The notes under the pieces are model-generated. The model ran no database searches. It worked only from the letters and a program-made list of their open reading frames with translations, and was not told the DNA's origin. This document shows, piece after piece, positions 1 through 5,917 of a stretch of 64,000 nucleotides of DNA (positions are counted from its first letter, which is position 1; the number at the start of each line of letters is the position of its first letter). Position numbers and translations under genes: made by a program. Origin of the DNA: Lachnospiraceae bacterium (lineage in GTDB: Bacteria; Bacillota; Clostridia; Lachnospirales; Lachnospiraceae); contig JAFSBX010000071.1 in the NCBI GenBank assembly GCA_017437065.1, positions 1-64,000 on the forward strand, written 5' to 3'.

Positions 1-171
1 AATGAAGCAGAAAGAGACCTAAGATCATACAAACGGAAACAAAAGCAGGCCGTGTCATTCAGGAGTTTTGAAAGTATCAATTATCTCTGCCAAAGCATGA
101 GCATGCTATTAATGATGCGCAAAAAAGATGAGGCAAATCTGTTTGACAGTGTGTCCAAGATATTTGGATAA
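1..171 (+). CDS. 3' end of an unrecognised gene
   Basis: An open frame runs from the first base of the window to a TAA, giving the last 56 residues of a protein whose start lies outside. The visible part is rich in Lys, Arg and Met (for example SMSMLLMMRKKDEANLFDSVSKIFG) and looks helical, with no motif I recognise. A hairpin terminator follows within a few bases, which supports a true gene end here. The family cannot be named from this fragment. Confidence 0.55.
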   Translation, partial: NEAERDLRSYKRKQKQAVSFRSFESINYLCQSMSMLLMMRKKDEANLFDSVSKIFG

Positions 172-173
172 AG

Positions 174-226
174 AAAACCGATGGTTTTACTTGATTAGTT
201 CAAGTCTATACCATCGGTTTATTTAA
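174..226 (+). terminator. Rho-independent terminator of the first gene
   Basis: AAACCGATGG at 174-184 pairs with CCATCGGTTT at 211-220 across a loop of about 26 bases, and a T-rich tract (TTTATTTAA) follows. It lies just behind the stop codon of the partial gene. Confidence 0.65.
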
Positions 227-288
227 TGCAAGCTAGGGTCTGTACAGTAACAATGAAATTATTGGTAAGATTTATTTATACAAATCAT

Positions 289-318
289 TTGACATCTATT
301 TGTCTTCTATGCTATAAT
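289..318 (+). promoter_or_regulatory. Sigma-A-type promoter of the tRNA-Thr gene
   Basis: TTGACA at 289-294 and TATAAT at 313-318, both perfect consensus hexamers, are separated by 18 bp. Transcription would begin about 30 bases before the tRNA. Confidence 0.8.
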
Positions 319-353
319 GTATTTTGTGATTGATGACCATTAATCTTATATAT

Positions 354-426
354 GCTGGCGTGGCACAGTCGGTAGCGCGCAACATTGGTAGTGTTGAGGT
401 CACGGGTTCGATTCCCGTCGCTAGCT
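354..426 (+). tRNA. tRNA-Thr(GGU)
   Basis: A full cloverleaf can be drawn: acceptor GCTGGCG/CGCTAGC, anticodon stem CAACA/TGTTG around loop TTGGTAG (anticodon GGT), and T arm ACGGG-TTCGATT-CCCGT. No CCA is encoded. The D stem has one mismatch. The 3' part of this gene is the left attachment site of the integrated element. The gene is kept intact because the attachment core restores its 3' end. The terminator now downstream in the element is not obvious; the probable native one lies at 8751-8784. Confidence 0.9.
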
Positions 427-428
427 TT
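402..428. repeat. Left attachment site (attL core)
   Basis: The 27 bases covering the T arm and acceptor 3' strand of tRNA-Thr, plus TTT, recur exactly at 8719-8745. Identity stops on both sides (C against T before; T against A after). This is the usual crossover site class of tRNA-targeting tyrosine recombinases. Confidence 0.9.
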
Positions 429-460
429 TAAAAATCCAGTAAAATCAACACTTTTCTGGC

Positions 461-495
461 ATAGGGTTTCAATAGGGTATCAATTAGGGTATCAG
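461..495. repeat. Three GGGTATCA-type repeats, likely recombinase arm sites (left)
   Basis: Three tandem copies of TAGGGT(A/T)TCA begin at 462, 473 and 485, the first with one change (GGGTTTCAA). The same motif occurs near the right end at 8641-8668. Short direct repeats inside both ends, away from the crossover core, are typical of arm-type integrase binding sites. The last copy overlaps the stop codon of the recombinase stub. Binding is inferred. Confidence 0.6.
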
Positions 496-842
496 CATTC
501 TTTGCAATGTTGATGCTCTTTTTTTATCTGTAATTCCGGTATGTTACTTATAATGTTCGCTTTTTTATCGTTGCTTTTCCTATTTCTATGATAATGTTTT
601 TCAGTGCAAAGAATATCCGCATGCCCCATCTGAGCAATAATTAATGTACTATCAACGTTATTGTCAATCAATATTGAGCCATATGTTTTCCTAATCTTAT
701 GTGGAGATTTTTTATATGCATTCGCCTTTTTACACACTAGATATACCCTCTTTCTTATTGCATTTGTATTAATTCTTTCCCCGTCTTTCATAAATACAAA
801 TTCTCCAAAAGGGTTCATTGTTTTTAGTTTATTGACAACCCA
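492..842 (-). pseudogene. Tyrosine recombinase, C-terminal remnant
   Basis: The reading frame keeps the second half of a phage-integrase catalytic domain. Counting from the first Met (at 818), the HxxR pair is H40/R43 (SPHKIRKTYGS), the third histidine is H66 (QMGHAD) and the likely nucleophile is Y76. The frame is open a little further upstream (WVVNKLKT) until a stop at 843-845. The first catalytic Arg and the whole core-binding and arm-binding parts are missing, and the DNA upstream does not encode them in any frame that I can join. The protein cannot be an active recombinase alone. Its position beside attL is where a full-length integrase would be expected, so it is probably the ancestral integrase of the element. 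Confidence 0.75.
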
Positions 843-915
843 CTATACAAATACGAACTATCGCGTAAATATGCCATTCTTCAAATTTTTCTTTGTGCAA
901 TATGACGAATAAACA

Positions 916-1539
916 TTAGAAATCAGCTTTAGGTGGCTCTAATCGCGGCTTGTCCTGTCCGTTTTCCAGTCCGTAACGCTGTTTTATCTCCTCTATGCTC
1001 TGCTTTTGTTCGCTGTTGCCGCCCCTTGGCTGTCCCATATTCCAACCATAATGACGGTTCAAAGCTCCCAGTAATCCTACTGGGTTTCTCCTGCCGGATA
1101 TGAGCATATTTGATAAACTTTCCTCTCGCTCTCTGCTTAGCTTTTTGTATATCTCACAACCCGATGAGCTGGGTCTACTGCTTCCGTTCCCCAAATCATA
1201 GAATGTGTCTTGATTAATTCCAGTTAATTTACTAAAACCTAATATACTAATTTCCTTGTCATATTCATAGCAAAGATTAATATATATATCACACATATTA
1301 TTTATTAAATCTAAGTCATAGGCATTATTAATATTTCCATCTACCTTTAAAGGTTCTTTACTGCCATTAAATAAATATTTATTAATATATAATAGCGCTG
1401 CGTTCCATCTGCTTTGTGGCTCTCTTCGCATGTCTTCGATTTGGTGGTCTGTTATATACTAATCCAGATACTCAGATATGCCATTCTCATATACTTCAAC
1501 CCCTGATTCTGTTTTAACTGTGTTACTTACCTGTGACAT
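916..1539 (-). pseudogene. Terminase-small-subunit-like gene interrupted by one in-frame amber codon
   Basis: A 26-residue open frame (MSQVSNTV...SEYLD) starts at 1539 behind a good GGAGGT site and ends at a TAG at 1459-1461. The same frame stays open after it (YITDHQIEDMRREPQSRWNAAL...) to the stop at 916, so the two pieces form one gene of about 207 codons. The restart Met at 1431 has no convincing ribosome site. The middle holds a helix-turn-helix-like stretch (FSKLTGINQDTFYDL), followed by a helical part and NPVGLLGALNRHYGW. This layout resembles small-terminase-like DNA-binding proteins of Firmicute phages. The family call is from memory of similar proteins and is tentative; the amber split is read directly. 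Confidence 0.55.
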
Positions 1540-1790
1540 ACCTTTACACCTCCGAACATGAATATAAATATTATAAAAACAAAAACCCGGTACAATGCTA
1601 TTAATCTAATAATAACATCATACCGGGGCACGACTTCCGTTTGCGTTCTACGCCCTGCAAAACTATATAATAATCTCACTTGTCGTAGTGCTTTTCGATT
1701 GTTACTTGCTTGATGCGTTTATCATAAACCCAATTCAATTATTTTGTCAATACTTAAATTTTAATTATTTCATGTACTGGCTATATATAA
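1540..1790. other. Gene-free, structured stretch with a minus-strand terminator-like hairpin
   Basis: CCCGGTA at 1586-1592 pairs with TACCGGG at 1621-1627. On the minus strand this is followed by TTTTTGTTTTT, so it could end transcripts coming from the toxin-antitoxin side. A second possible pairing joins GCACGAC near 1628 with GTCGTAGTGC near 1681. The rest, to about 1790, is AT-rich with no supported gene. Confidence 0.45.
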
Positions 1791-1930
1791 CTATCTCCGC
1801 GTGTGCGTGCGGATAAAGACTATATAATAATTTACCGTATTGATTATATATATAATATTAATATAAAAATAATATACTATATTAACTAACGAGAGGGATA
1901 TATATATTCTTACTCTGTATCTATATCTAC

Positions 1931-1986
1931 GTTGCAAAAATGTTGCAGTTTGTTGCGGTGGTGTTGCAAGTGTGTTGCAATGCAAC
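1931..1986. repeat. Five GTTGCA iterons at 10-11 bp spacing
   Basis: GTTGCA starts at 1931, 1942, 1963 and 1974, with GTTGCG at 1952, so the steps are 11, 10, 11 and 11 bp. An inverted TGCAAC follows at 1981-1986. The repeats therefore present the same face of the helix. Such arrays are typical of iteron origins or cooperative operator sites. No replication initiator is recognised in the element. A short minus-strand open frame over the array looks spurious. Confidence 0.65.
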
Positions 1987-2010
1987 GCTTTGACCATGTT
2001 TAAGACACAG

Positions 2011-2032
2011 AAAAACCGCCAGTGTTGGCGGC
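2011..2032 (-). terminator. Terminator of the toxin-antitoxin operon
   Basis: CCGCCA at 2016-2021 and TGGCGG at 2026-2031 form a tight hairpin with a four-base loop. Read on the minus strand it is followed by TTTTT. It lies just past the toxin stop codon. Confidence 0.75.
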
Positions 2033-2041
2033 TCTGCTTGA

Positions 2042-2293
2042 TTAATATTTGTTATATATTTCTCCCCTGTTCCCGGCATCAATAACATATACTATTAATT
2101 CGCCATTGTCCACAGTGTAGATTATGCGATAGTCTCCAACACGTAAACGCAACAAATCGCTATATCCTTTAAGTTTCTTTATATCCTCACCGTTTGGAAG
2201 ATGCTCGATTGCCTTAACAACTCTTATTTTCTCGTTCTTGGGAAGTTTATCAATAAACTTTTTAGCCTTCTTCTTGATAATAATTTTATACAT
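2042..2293 (-). CDS. RelE/ParE-family toxin
   Basis: The 83-residue product (MYKIIIKKKAKKFIDKLPKNEKIRVVKAIEHLPNG...LRLRVGDYRIIYTVDNGELIVYVIDAGNRGEIY) has the RelE/ParE fold signature: a first strand, two basic helices, then the RVGDYRIIY strand and a final VIDAGNR strand. Family members are mRNA interferases acting on the ribosome or, for ParE types, gyrase inhibitors; which applies here cannot be told. I start at the ATG at 2293, behind GGGGG, rather than the TTG two codons upstream. Its start overlaps the end of the upstream antitoxin gene, as expected for a coupled pair. Confidence 0.85.
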   Translation of the reverse strand: MYKIIIKKKAKKFIDKLPKNEKIRVVKAIEHLPNGEDIKKLKGYSDLLRLRVGDYRIIYTVDNGELIVYVIDAGNRGEIYNKY

Positions 2294-2504
2294 TTTCAAG
2301 CCCCCACATTTTCAAGCAATCTTCAAGCGGAATATCTTCCTTGTCTTCATCTGGTGCATTTTCATAATTTTCAACCATTCTTTGACAAAAAATATCGTCT
2401 GCTTCTTCGTCTGCTGTTATACCCTGAACATAAGCCAAAACATAGCCCATTTTATAATCTGGTACACTTTCCAATAACTGTACAACCTTTTCTTTATTGC
2501 TCAT
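2286..2504 (-). CDS. Antitoxin partner of the RelE-type toxin
   Basis: This is a 72-residue acidic protein (MSNKEKVVQLLESVPDYKMGYVLAYVQGITADEEADDIF...EDIPLEDCLKMWGLENV). The ATG at 2504 is preferred because AGAGAGGG lies at proper distance; the longer frame to 2525 lacks this. An acidic antitoxin just before and overlapping a RelE toxin is the normal order. The N-terminal half is helical and is likely the DNA-binding or dimer part. The acidic C-terminal tail would wrap the toxin. Identity as antitoxin rests on context and charge, not on a recognised family motif. Confidence 0.75.
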   Translation of the reverse strand: MSNKEKVVQLLESVPDYKMGYVLAYVQGITADEEADDIFCQRMVENYENAPDEDKEDIPLEDCLKMWGLENV

Positions 2505-2552
2505 AATTTTAACCCTCTCTTTCATGTATATATAATAATATTCACAGCATCA

Positions 2553-3004
2553 CTAATTCATAAACGGAACACTTGACAAATTGTCGTTCTGCTCCGCTTT
2601 CTCTGCACTGCTTTTCTTTTGCTCTATTATCGCTTGGATTTCCACCAATTTCTTACGTTTCTCCCGCTCCTCTGGTGTGTCTTCCGTTATCGCAATACCT
2701 TGTTCTGCTCTCTTCTGCTCAATTATTTTCTGTATTTCGTCAAAACCTATAGATGGGTAGCGATTATCTTGCTGTTTGCGTTTCTCCAATTCTTGCGATT
2801 GCTCAACCACAGAACTCTCCTTGCAAACACTCATATCTTTTTCCAGTTTCTCATAAACTGCTTGAATTATAAAGCTATTAATACTTTTTGTTCCTGTGTT
2901 TATTATCTTTTCTTTTATTCCTTTAGGAAACCTAACTAAAATCTTGTCGTAATTCTCTTTTTCATACTTTGCAGTAGCCTTTTTTGAGCTTCTGAAACTG
3001 GCAT
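2553..3004 (-). pseudogene. Ribbon-helix-helix (Arc/CopG-like) protein with a frameshifted start
   Basis: The main frame encodes an RHH core (NYDKILVRFPKGIKEKIINTGTKSINSFIIQAVYEKLEKD) followed by a long charged, probably coiled-coil tail of about 90 residues (EKRKQQDN...EEREKRKKLVEIQAIIEQKK). The best start is the ATG at 3004, five bases behind GGAGGTGG. It reads MPVSEAQK, nearly the N-terminus of the other RHH protein of this element (MPVSEAQQK), but it is one base out of frame with the core. Seven As instead of the present six at 2980-2985 would join them exactly. The alternative start, a GTG at 3017, stays in frame but places the ribosome site inside the gene. This is either a real frameshift or a case of slippage at the A tract. 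Confidence 0.7.
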
Positions 3005-3020
3005 TTTCCACCTCCACTTT

Positions 3021-3169
3021 ATAACGCTACTATATACTATGATAGCGTTATATATTCCTTTGTCAATTATATATAGTTACGATATATCATCGTAGCGTTA
3101 TATTATATATACCGTAGCGGTATAATATCGTAGCGGTATAGAAATTTAATACTATAACTATATACGCTA
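3021..3169. promoter_or_regulatory. Cluster of six TAGCG(T/G)TAT boxes upstream of the RHH gene
   Basis: TAGCG(T/G)TAT occurs at 3043-3051, 3093-3101, 3115-3123 and 3131-3139, and inverted at 3021-3029 and 3162-3169. The first two face each other as an inverted repeat. The copy at 3115 sits in a near-palindrome (3108-3124) of TATACCG and CGGTATA around three bases. RHH proteins bind such short half-sites as dimers in arrays, so this is probably the autoregulatory operator of the adjacent RHH protein. An origin or partition role is also possible. Confidence 0.65.
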
Positions 3170-3193
3170 TCGTTATAACAACCGGAACCAAAA

Positions 3194-3225
3194 GCCGCCG
3201 GTACACTTCCAAAGTTTCCGACGGC
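3194..3225 (-). terminator. Hairpin behind the antirepressor gene
   Basis: GCCGCCGG at 3194-3201 pairs, with one mismatch, with CCGACGGC at 3218-3225. On the minus strand the stem is followed by TTTTGG. It lies just past the antirepressor stop codon at 3237. Confidence 0.5.
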
Positions 3226-3236
3226 TCTACAAATGT

Positions 3237-3926
3237 TTAACCCTCTAAAAGATAATCTATGTATTTATTGGCTGTTTTCTGTAATTGTGGAAAATATTCT
3301 ATAATATCTGTTGCATAATACGGCAAAAATCCGTTTTCTCTTGCGTAAATCCGTTTTGCTTCGTTTAAATCGTATCTAGTTCCCAACTCTGTCAAAATCT
3401 TGTGATATAAAAATTTTCTATTCCAGTCGTACATTTTGCAGATGGTTTTGATATTGTTTTGATTTCGTTCATACCAAGTTTTCTTTGGTGGTGGCAAAAG
3501 CACAGTGCCGCCCCAATTCGCAAATATTTCTTCTTCTCCTCTGCGTTTTCCAAATACCTGCGTAAAAATGTCTTGCTCTTCGAACTTCATTCTTTTAATT
3601 TCATTATATTTCTTTTCTACATTGATAAAATAACGTCGTACCTGCTTCCCTTTTTCGTTGCGTTGAAGCATTGCCATTTCTTTAGCAGTATCAAGCTTTA
3701 ATATGTACTCGATTTTTGTTTGTCCTGAAGCTTCTAAAATTTTAGAAGCTTCATAATCTACATTTTCTACCGCATCGCAATCATTAAGGCGATTCTTGAC
3801 CCAATCAGCGAATTTGCTTTTTGCACCTAAAACTTTGTGCAATTCAGAACCATAAACAACCTTTTCGCCCGTGCTTGTCTCATACACCGGCACCAATTCG
3901 TTTTCAATCATTCTTAATTCGTTCAT
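3237..3926 (-). CDS. AntA/AntB-type phage antirepressor
   Basis: Residues 1-110 match the AntA pattern: a VYGSELHKVLGAKSKFADWVKNRL segment, then ENVDYEASKILEASGQTKIEYILKLDTAKEMAMLQRNEKGKQVRRYFINVEKKY. The C-terminal 120 residues (KTWYERNQNNIKTICKMYDWNRKFLYHKILTEL...) are different and may be a partner-binding or HTH-like part. In phages such proteins release lysogeny by blocking a repressor. I use the ATG at 3926, nine bases after GAAAGG, giving 229 residues; upstream Mets have weaker sites. In a satellite it could respond to, or interfere with, a helper phage repressor, which is inference. Confidence 0.8.
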   Translation of the reverse strand: MNELRMIENELVPVYETSTGEKVVYGSELHKVLGAKSKFADWVKNRLNDCDAVENVDYEASKILEASGQTKIEYILKLDTAKEMAMLQRNEKGKQVRRYFINVEKKYNEIKRMKFEEQDIFTQVFGKRRGEEEIFANWGGTVLLPPPKKTWYERNQNNIKTICKMYDWNRKFLYHKILTELGTRYDLNEAKRIYARENGFLPYYATDIIEYFPQLQKTANKYIDYLLEG

Positions 3927-3947
3927 ATACATAAACCTTTCAATCAT

Positions 3948-4110
3948 TCAATTATAGTCATCCTCTGTATAACTTACCTGCTAATCTCATTAGTAAAATC
4001 AAAATGTATACTATAGCTTTCGTATTTTGCTTTCTTTGGTATAACTATAATATCCCTGCATCACCTCCTAAAATTAAAAAACACACGAATATCCAACCCA
4101 TTTGGTTATT
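3948..4110. other. AT-rich spacer between antirepressor and RHH genes
   Basis: A strong AGGAGGTG lies on the minus strand near 4063, followed two bases later by an ATG that opens only 16 codons (MQGYYSYTKESKIRKL). The spacing is poor, so I do not call a gene. The site may instead be a leader peptide or a remnant. Confidence 0.3.
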
Positions 4111-4317
4111 TTATCTTTCGTGCGTCTGCTTGTTACATTTTAATAGTTTTTCTTCTATGGCTTCTATTGCAAAACCGTTAAAACTATCATATCCGGCAGC
4201 TTTCGCCGCTTCTTTATATTCTTCTCTTTTTCCTTTTGGTACTCTAATTTTGATGTCATCAAAATTATTTCTTAAGTATTTATTAACAGCTTTTTGCTGT
4301 GCTTCTGAAACTGGCAT
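4111..4317 (-). CDS. Small ribbon-helix-helix (Arc/CopG-like) regulator
   Basis: The 68-residue product (MPVSEAQQKAVNKYLRNNFDDIKIRVPKGKREEYKEAAKAAGYDSFNGFAIEAIEEKLL) has an RHH layout: a beta strand (DIKIRVP), helix A (KREEYKEAAKAAG) and helix B (SFNGFAIEAIEEKL). The start is the ATG at 4317 behind AAGGGGTG; the longer frame upstream has no ribosome site. It is a paralogue of the frameshifted RHH protein at 2553-3004. It is transcribed away from the plus arm across a region holding four TGGGTACATA boxes, so it is the likely repressor of both directions. Confidence 0.8.
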   Translation of the reverse strand: MPVSEAQQKAVNKYLRNNFDDIKIRVPKGKREEYKEAAKAAGYDSFNGFAIEAIEEKLLKCNKQTHER

Positions 4318-4359
4318 ATCAACACCCCTTTCAATAGTACTATAGCATATTTTAAATAT

Positions 4360-4454
4360 TGGGTACATAGTGCAATTTCTACAATATATTGGGTACATAT
4401 TTGGTATATTTGTCTATTGTCTAATGGGTACATAGATAATATAATGGGTACATA
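4360..4454. promoter_or_regulatory. Four TGGGTACATA boxes around the divergent promoters
   Basis: Identical TGGGTACATA copies lie at 4360-4369, 4390-4399, 4425-4434 and 4445-4454, all in one orientation. A good plus-strand promoter is embedded: TTGTCT at 4417-4422 and TATAAT at 4440-4445 with a 17-bp spacer. The third box is inside its spacer and the fourth overlaps its -10 end, a position where bound protein would block polymerase. The RHH gene transcribed leftward from here is the natural candidate for the binding protein. Confidence 0.7.
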
Positions 4455-4494
4455 GGTAAAAAACACAAACCAAACGCAAAGGAGGACAAAACAA

Positions 4495-4737
4495 ATGGAT
4501 GAATTTTTAAAGATTGTAGGAATGAACCACATTATTAACAGCGGAGAATTTGAGAGCTACCGCCCTGAAATGATTAAATTTATGGAAAAGTTAAAGGAAT
4601 TTGTAAGTGATAAAGTTTATGATGAACTGGAAAGCCTTTTAAATGATGCACTTTCAGAAACAAATGATTACGCCTTTGTAGAAGGTATGAAAGTAGCTAT
4701 TGCAATTACTGAAAAGAAATATAACCCCGTTTTATAA
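4495..4737 (+). CDS. Unknown 80-residue protein, first gene of the plus arm
   Basis: This is a helical acidic protein (MDEFLKIVGMNHIINSGEFESYRPEMIKFMEKLKEFVSDKVYDELESLLNDALSETNDYAFVEGMKVAIAITEKKYNPVL) with a strong AAAGGAGG site 9 bases upstream. No Cys, no membrane segment and no motif that I recognise. It follows the operator-controlled promoter directly, so it would be the first product when the RHH repressor releases the DNA. Such first genes in phage-like arms are often anti-host or regulatory proteins, but nothing in the sequence shows this. Confidence 0.7.
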   Translation: MDEFLKIVGMNHIINSGEFESYRPEMIKFMEKLKEFVSDKVYDELESLLNDALSETNDYAFVEGMKVAIAITEKKYNPVL

Positions 4738-4830
4738 CACCACCGGCGGCGGTATTGCCGTGGCATCAAAGTAACCGCCGGAATCGCCCCATAAGGGCAA
4801 AGGAGAAGAAAAAGAAACGTTGAAAATTTC
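4738..4830 (+). other. GC-rich folded spacer
   Basis: CCGGCGG near 4743 can pair with CCGCCGG near 4777, enclosing a smaller CGG/CCG hairpin. The stretch is much more GC-rich than the flanking genes. It may end the upstream transcript or act as a leader; no open frame is present. Confidence 0.4.
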
Positions 4831-4833
4831 AGA

Positions 4834-4862
4834 TTGCGAAACCTGTCACATGTTGTTATAAT
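4834..4862 (+). promoter_or_regulatory. Promoter of the holin-like toxin peptide
   Basis: TTGCGA at 4834-4839 and a perfect TATAAT at 4857-4862 are separated by 17 bp. Confidence 0.75.
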
Positions 4863-4950
4863 GTCGGCAGGGAAACCAAAAGCGAGGCGGCTCACCTTCC
4901 AACTTTCGGAGGGTCTACAGCCCTCCAGACGAAAGAAAGGAGGGTTGCCA

Positions 4951-5043
4951 ATGGTTACATATGCGGATTTAATCCAATTTTGTATTCTCATTGTTGCCCT
5001 TGTTAGTCTGTGCTATCAGATTTTCAAGGACAAAAGAAATTAG
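4951..5043 (+). CDS. Holin-like type I toxin peptide
   Basis: A 30-residue peptide MVTYADLIQFCILIVALVSL plus CYQIFKDKRN: a short polar start, one membrane helix and a basic tail. This is the pattern of the small 'putative holin-like toxin' peptides of Firmicutes, which depolarise membranes when overproduced and are held down by an antisense RNA. Start is the ATG at 4951 behind AAAGGAGGG. Just upstream GGAGGG and CCCTCC (about 4908-4926) make a leader hairpin, a common feature of these genes. No antisense promoter was assigned, so the antitoxin RNA remains unproven. Confidence 0.75.
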   Translation: MVTYADLIQFCILIVALVSLCYQIFKDKRN

Positions 5044-5072
5044 CCGCCACATCCTCGGAAAATGTGACGGCT
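5042..5072 (+). terminator. Hairpin behind the toxin peptide
   Basis: AGCCGCCACAT at 5042-5052 pairs with ATGTGACGGCT at 5062-5072 with one mismatch. It overlaps the toxin stop codon. The following T tract is weak (TAGTTAATT). Confidence 0.55.
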
Positions 5073-5167
5073 TAGTTAATTAAGCATTTACATATTTAAA
5101 GGGTGAGCCGCTTCGGGTTTCCCTCTTTGTATCTTTACAATAACACATCTAAGAACTTTTTACAATA

Positions 5168-5377
5168 TTAAAATTCTTTTCCTGTTTCGCGGTCTACAAA
5201 AGAAATTTTCAAATCACAGCCTAAAGCGTCCGCTATTTGTAACATTTCCTTTTCACTGAAATTATCACGCTTAAACTTTTGGGAAATGTTGGCTTGACTA
5301 CATTCTAATTTTTCAGCCAATCCAGCGGCACTACTTTCTTTATATGCTAATAGGCTTTTTATCTGTTTAGCTACCAT
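5168..5377 (-). CDS. XRE-family helix-turn-helix regulator
   Basis: The 69-residue product is a single HTH domain: KQIKSLLAYKESSAAGLAEKLECSQANISQKFKRDNFSEKEMLQIADALGCDLKISFVDRETGKEF. The AGLAEKLECSQANISQKFK stretch is the HTH core and the end forms the small strand seen in this class. The ATG at 5377 is chosen because GAGGTGAT lies before it; the longer frame to 5410 has no such site. It faces a plus-strand operon across a region with two CTTAA/TTAAG inverted repeats, the layout of a phage-type repressor switch. Confidence 0.85.
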   Translation of the reverse strand: MVAKQIKSLLAYKESSAAGLAEKLECSQANISQKFKRDNFSEKEMLQIADALGCDLKISFVDRETGKEF

Positions 5378-5395
5378 GTTTATCACCTCATAAAA

Positions 5396-5424
5396 AGCAT
5401 ACCAAATCATCTTGTAAAAGTCAA
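5396..5424 (-). promoter_or_regulatory. Promoter of the XRE regulator gene
   Basis: On the minus strand TTGACT (5419-5424) and TATGCT (5396-5401) are 17 bp apart. Confidence 0.6.
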
Positions 5425-5430
5425 CGCAAA

Positions 5431-5505
5431 CTTAACTTAAAAATTAAGAAAATATACTTGACAATTATAAAACTTTGCTATATACTTAATTCAAGAGTTA
5501 AGAAA
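5431..5505 (+). promoter_or_regulatory. Divergent control region: plus promoter with two CTTAA/TTAAG operators
   Basis: TTGACA at 5458-5463 and TATACT at 5481-5486 (17-bp spacer) drive the plus operon. CTTAA...TTAAG inverted repeats lie upstream (5431-5448) and over the -10 element (5485-5502). A bound XRE repressor at the second site would block the plus promoter. A further AATTAAGAAAGG copy of the half-site lies near 5518. Confidence 0.65.
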
Positions 5506-5538
5506 ATAAATCATCCAATTAAGAAAGGTGGTAACACA

Positions 5539-5898
5539 ATGATGAAATTTATTGAACAGGTAGGAAATATTAGCGTTTACACAAAACAATTTGCAGACAG
5601 TAGCATTGAGGTACATTTTTACAATGGCTCTGATTTAGTAGCAAAAGAAACATATTTCGGCGGCACAGAGGAAAAAGCTATTGCTAATTTATTTAGTAGA
5701 AACTTAGATACATACACAGAAGAATGGTTGAAAGATAATTTCATAATGGAGCTTGTAAAATTATCAGATAACACATACAGAACAAGCGACACCGATTATT
5801 TCTGTAGAATCGACGATACAAGATATTTTAAACACTTTAACAAGTCAGCTGATGAATTTGTTACAGATAAGAACGGCATGAGAATCATTGATAGATAG
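5539..5898 (+). CDS. Unknown 119-residue protein under XRE control
   Basis: The product (MMKFIEQVGNISVYTKQFADSSIEVHFYNGSDLVAKETYFGGTEEKAIANLF...YFCRIDDTRYFKHFNKSADEFVTDKNGMRIIDR) appears alpha/beta and soluble, with many aromatic residues. I do not recognise the family. The ATG at 5539 follows AAAGGTGG; a second ATG directly after is an equal choice. The longer frame to 5458 begins inside the promoter and is not used. It is the first gene behind the promoter that the XRE regulator probably represses. Confidence 0.7.
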   Translation: MMKFIEQVGNISVYTKQFADSSIEVHFYNGSDLVAKETYFGGTEEKAIANLFSRNLDTYTEEWLKDNFIMELVKLSDNTYRTSDTDYFCRIDDTRYFKHFNKSADEFVTDKNGMRIIDR

Positions 5899-5917
5899 GG
5901 AAAAGAAAGGTTAAACG

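Noticed and set aside
661..912. Plus-strand open frame opposite the recombinase stub
   Set aside because: It lies antisense to a frame with clear integrase motifs, and no start signals are present.
1931..1986. Short regular repeats considered as a CRISPR array
   Set aside because: Unit of six bases with 4-5 base gaps; CRISPR repeats are 23-40 bases with unique spacers, and no cas gene is present in the window.
1791..1997. Minus-strand 68-codon open frame over the iteron array
   Set aside because: No ribosome site, low-complexity Ile/Tyr-rich end from AT-rich DNA, and its N-terminus is simply the GTTGCA repeats read on the other strand.
4012..4063. 16-codon minus-strand open frame behind AGGAGGTG between the antirepressor and RHH genes
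   Set aside because: The ATG is only about two bases from the ribosome site and the peptide has no recognisable character; mentioned only as a spacer feature.
4360..4454. TGGGTACATA repeats considered as a CRISPR or transposon end
   Set aside because: Too short, unequal spacing, no flanking duplications or transposase; a promoter overlaps them, so an operator is the better reading.
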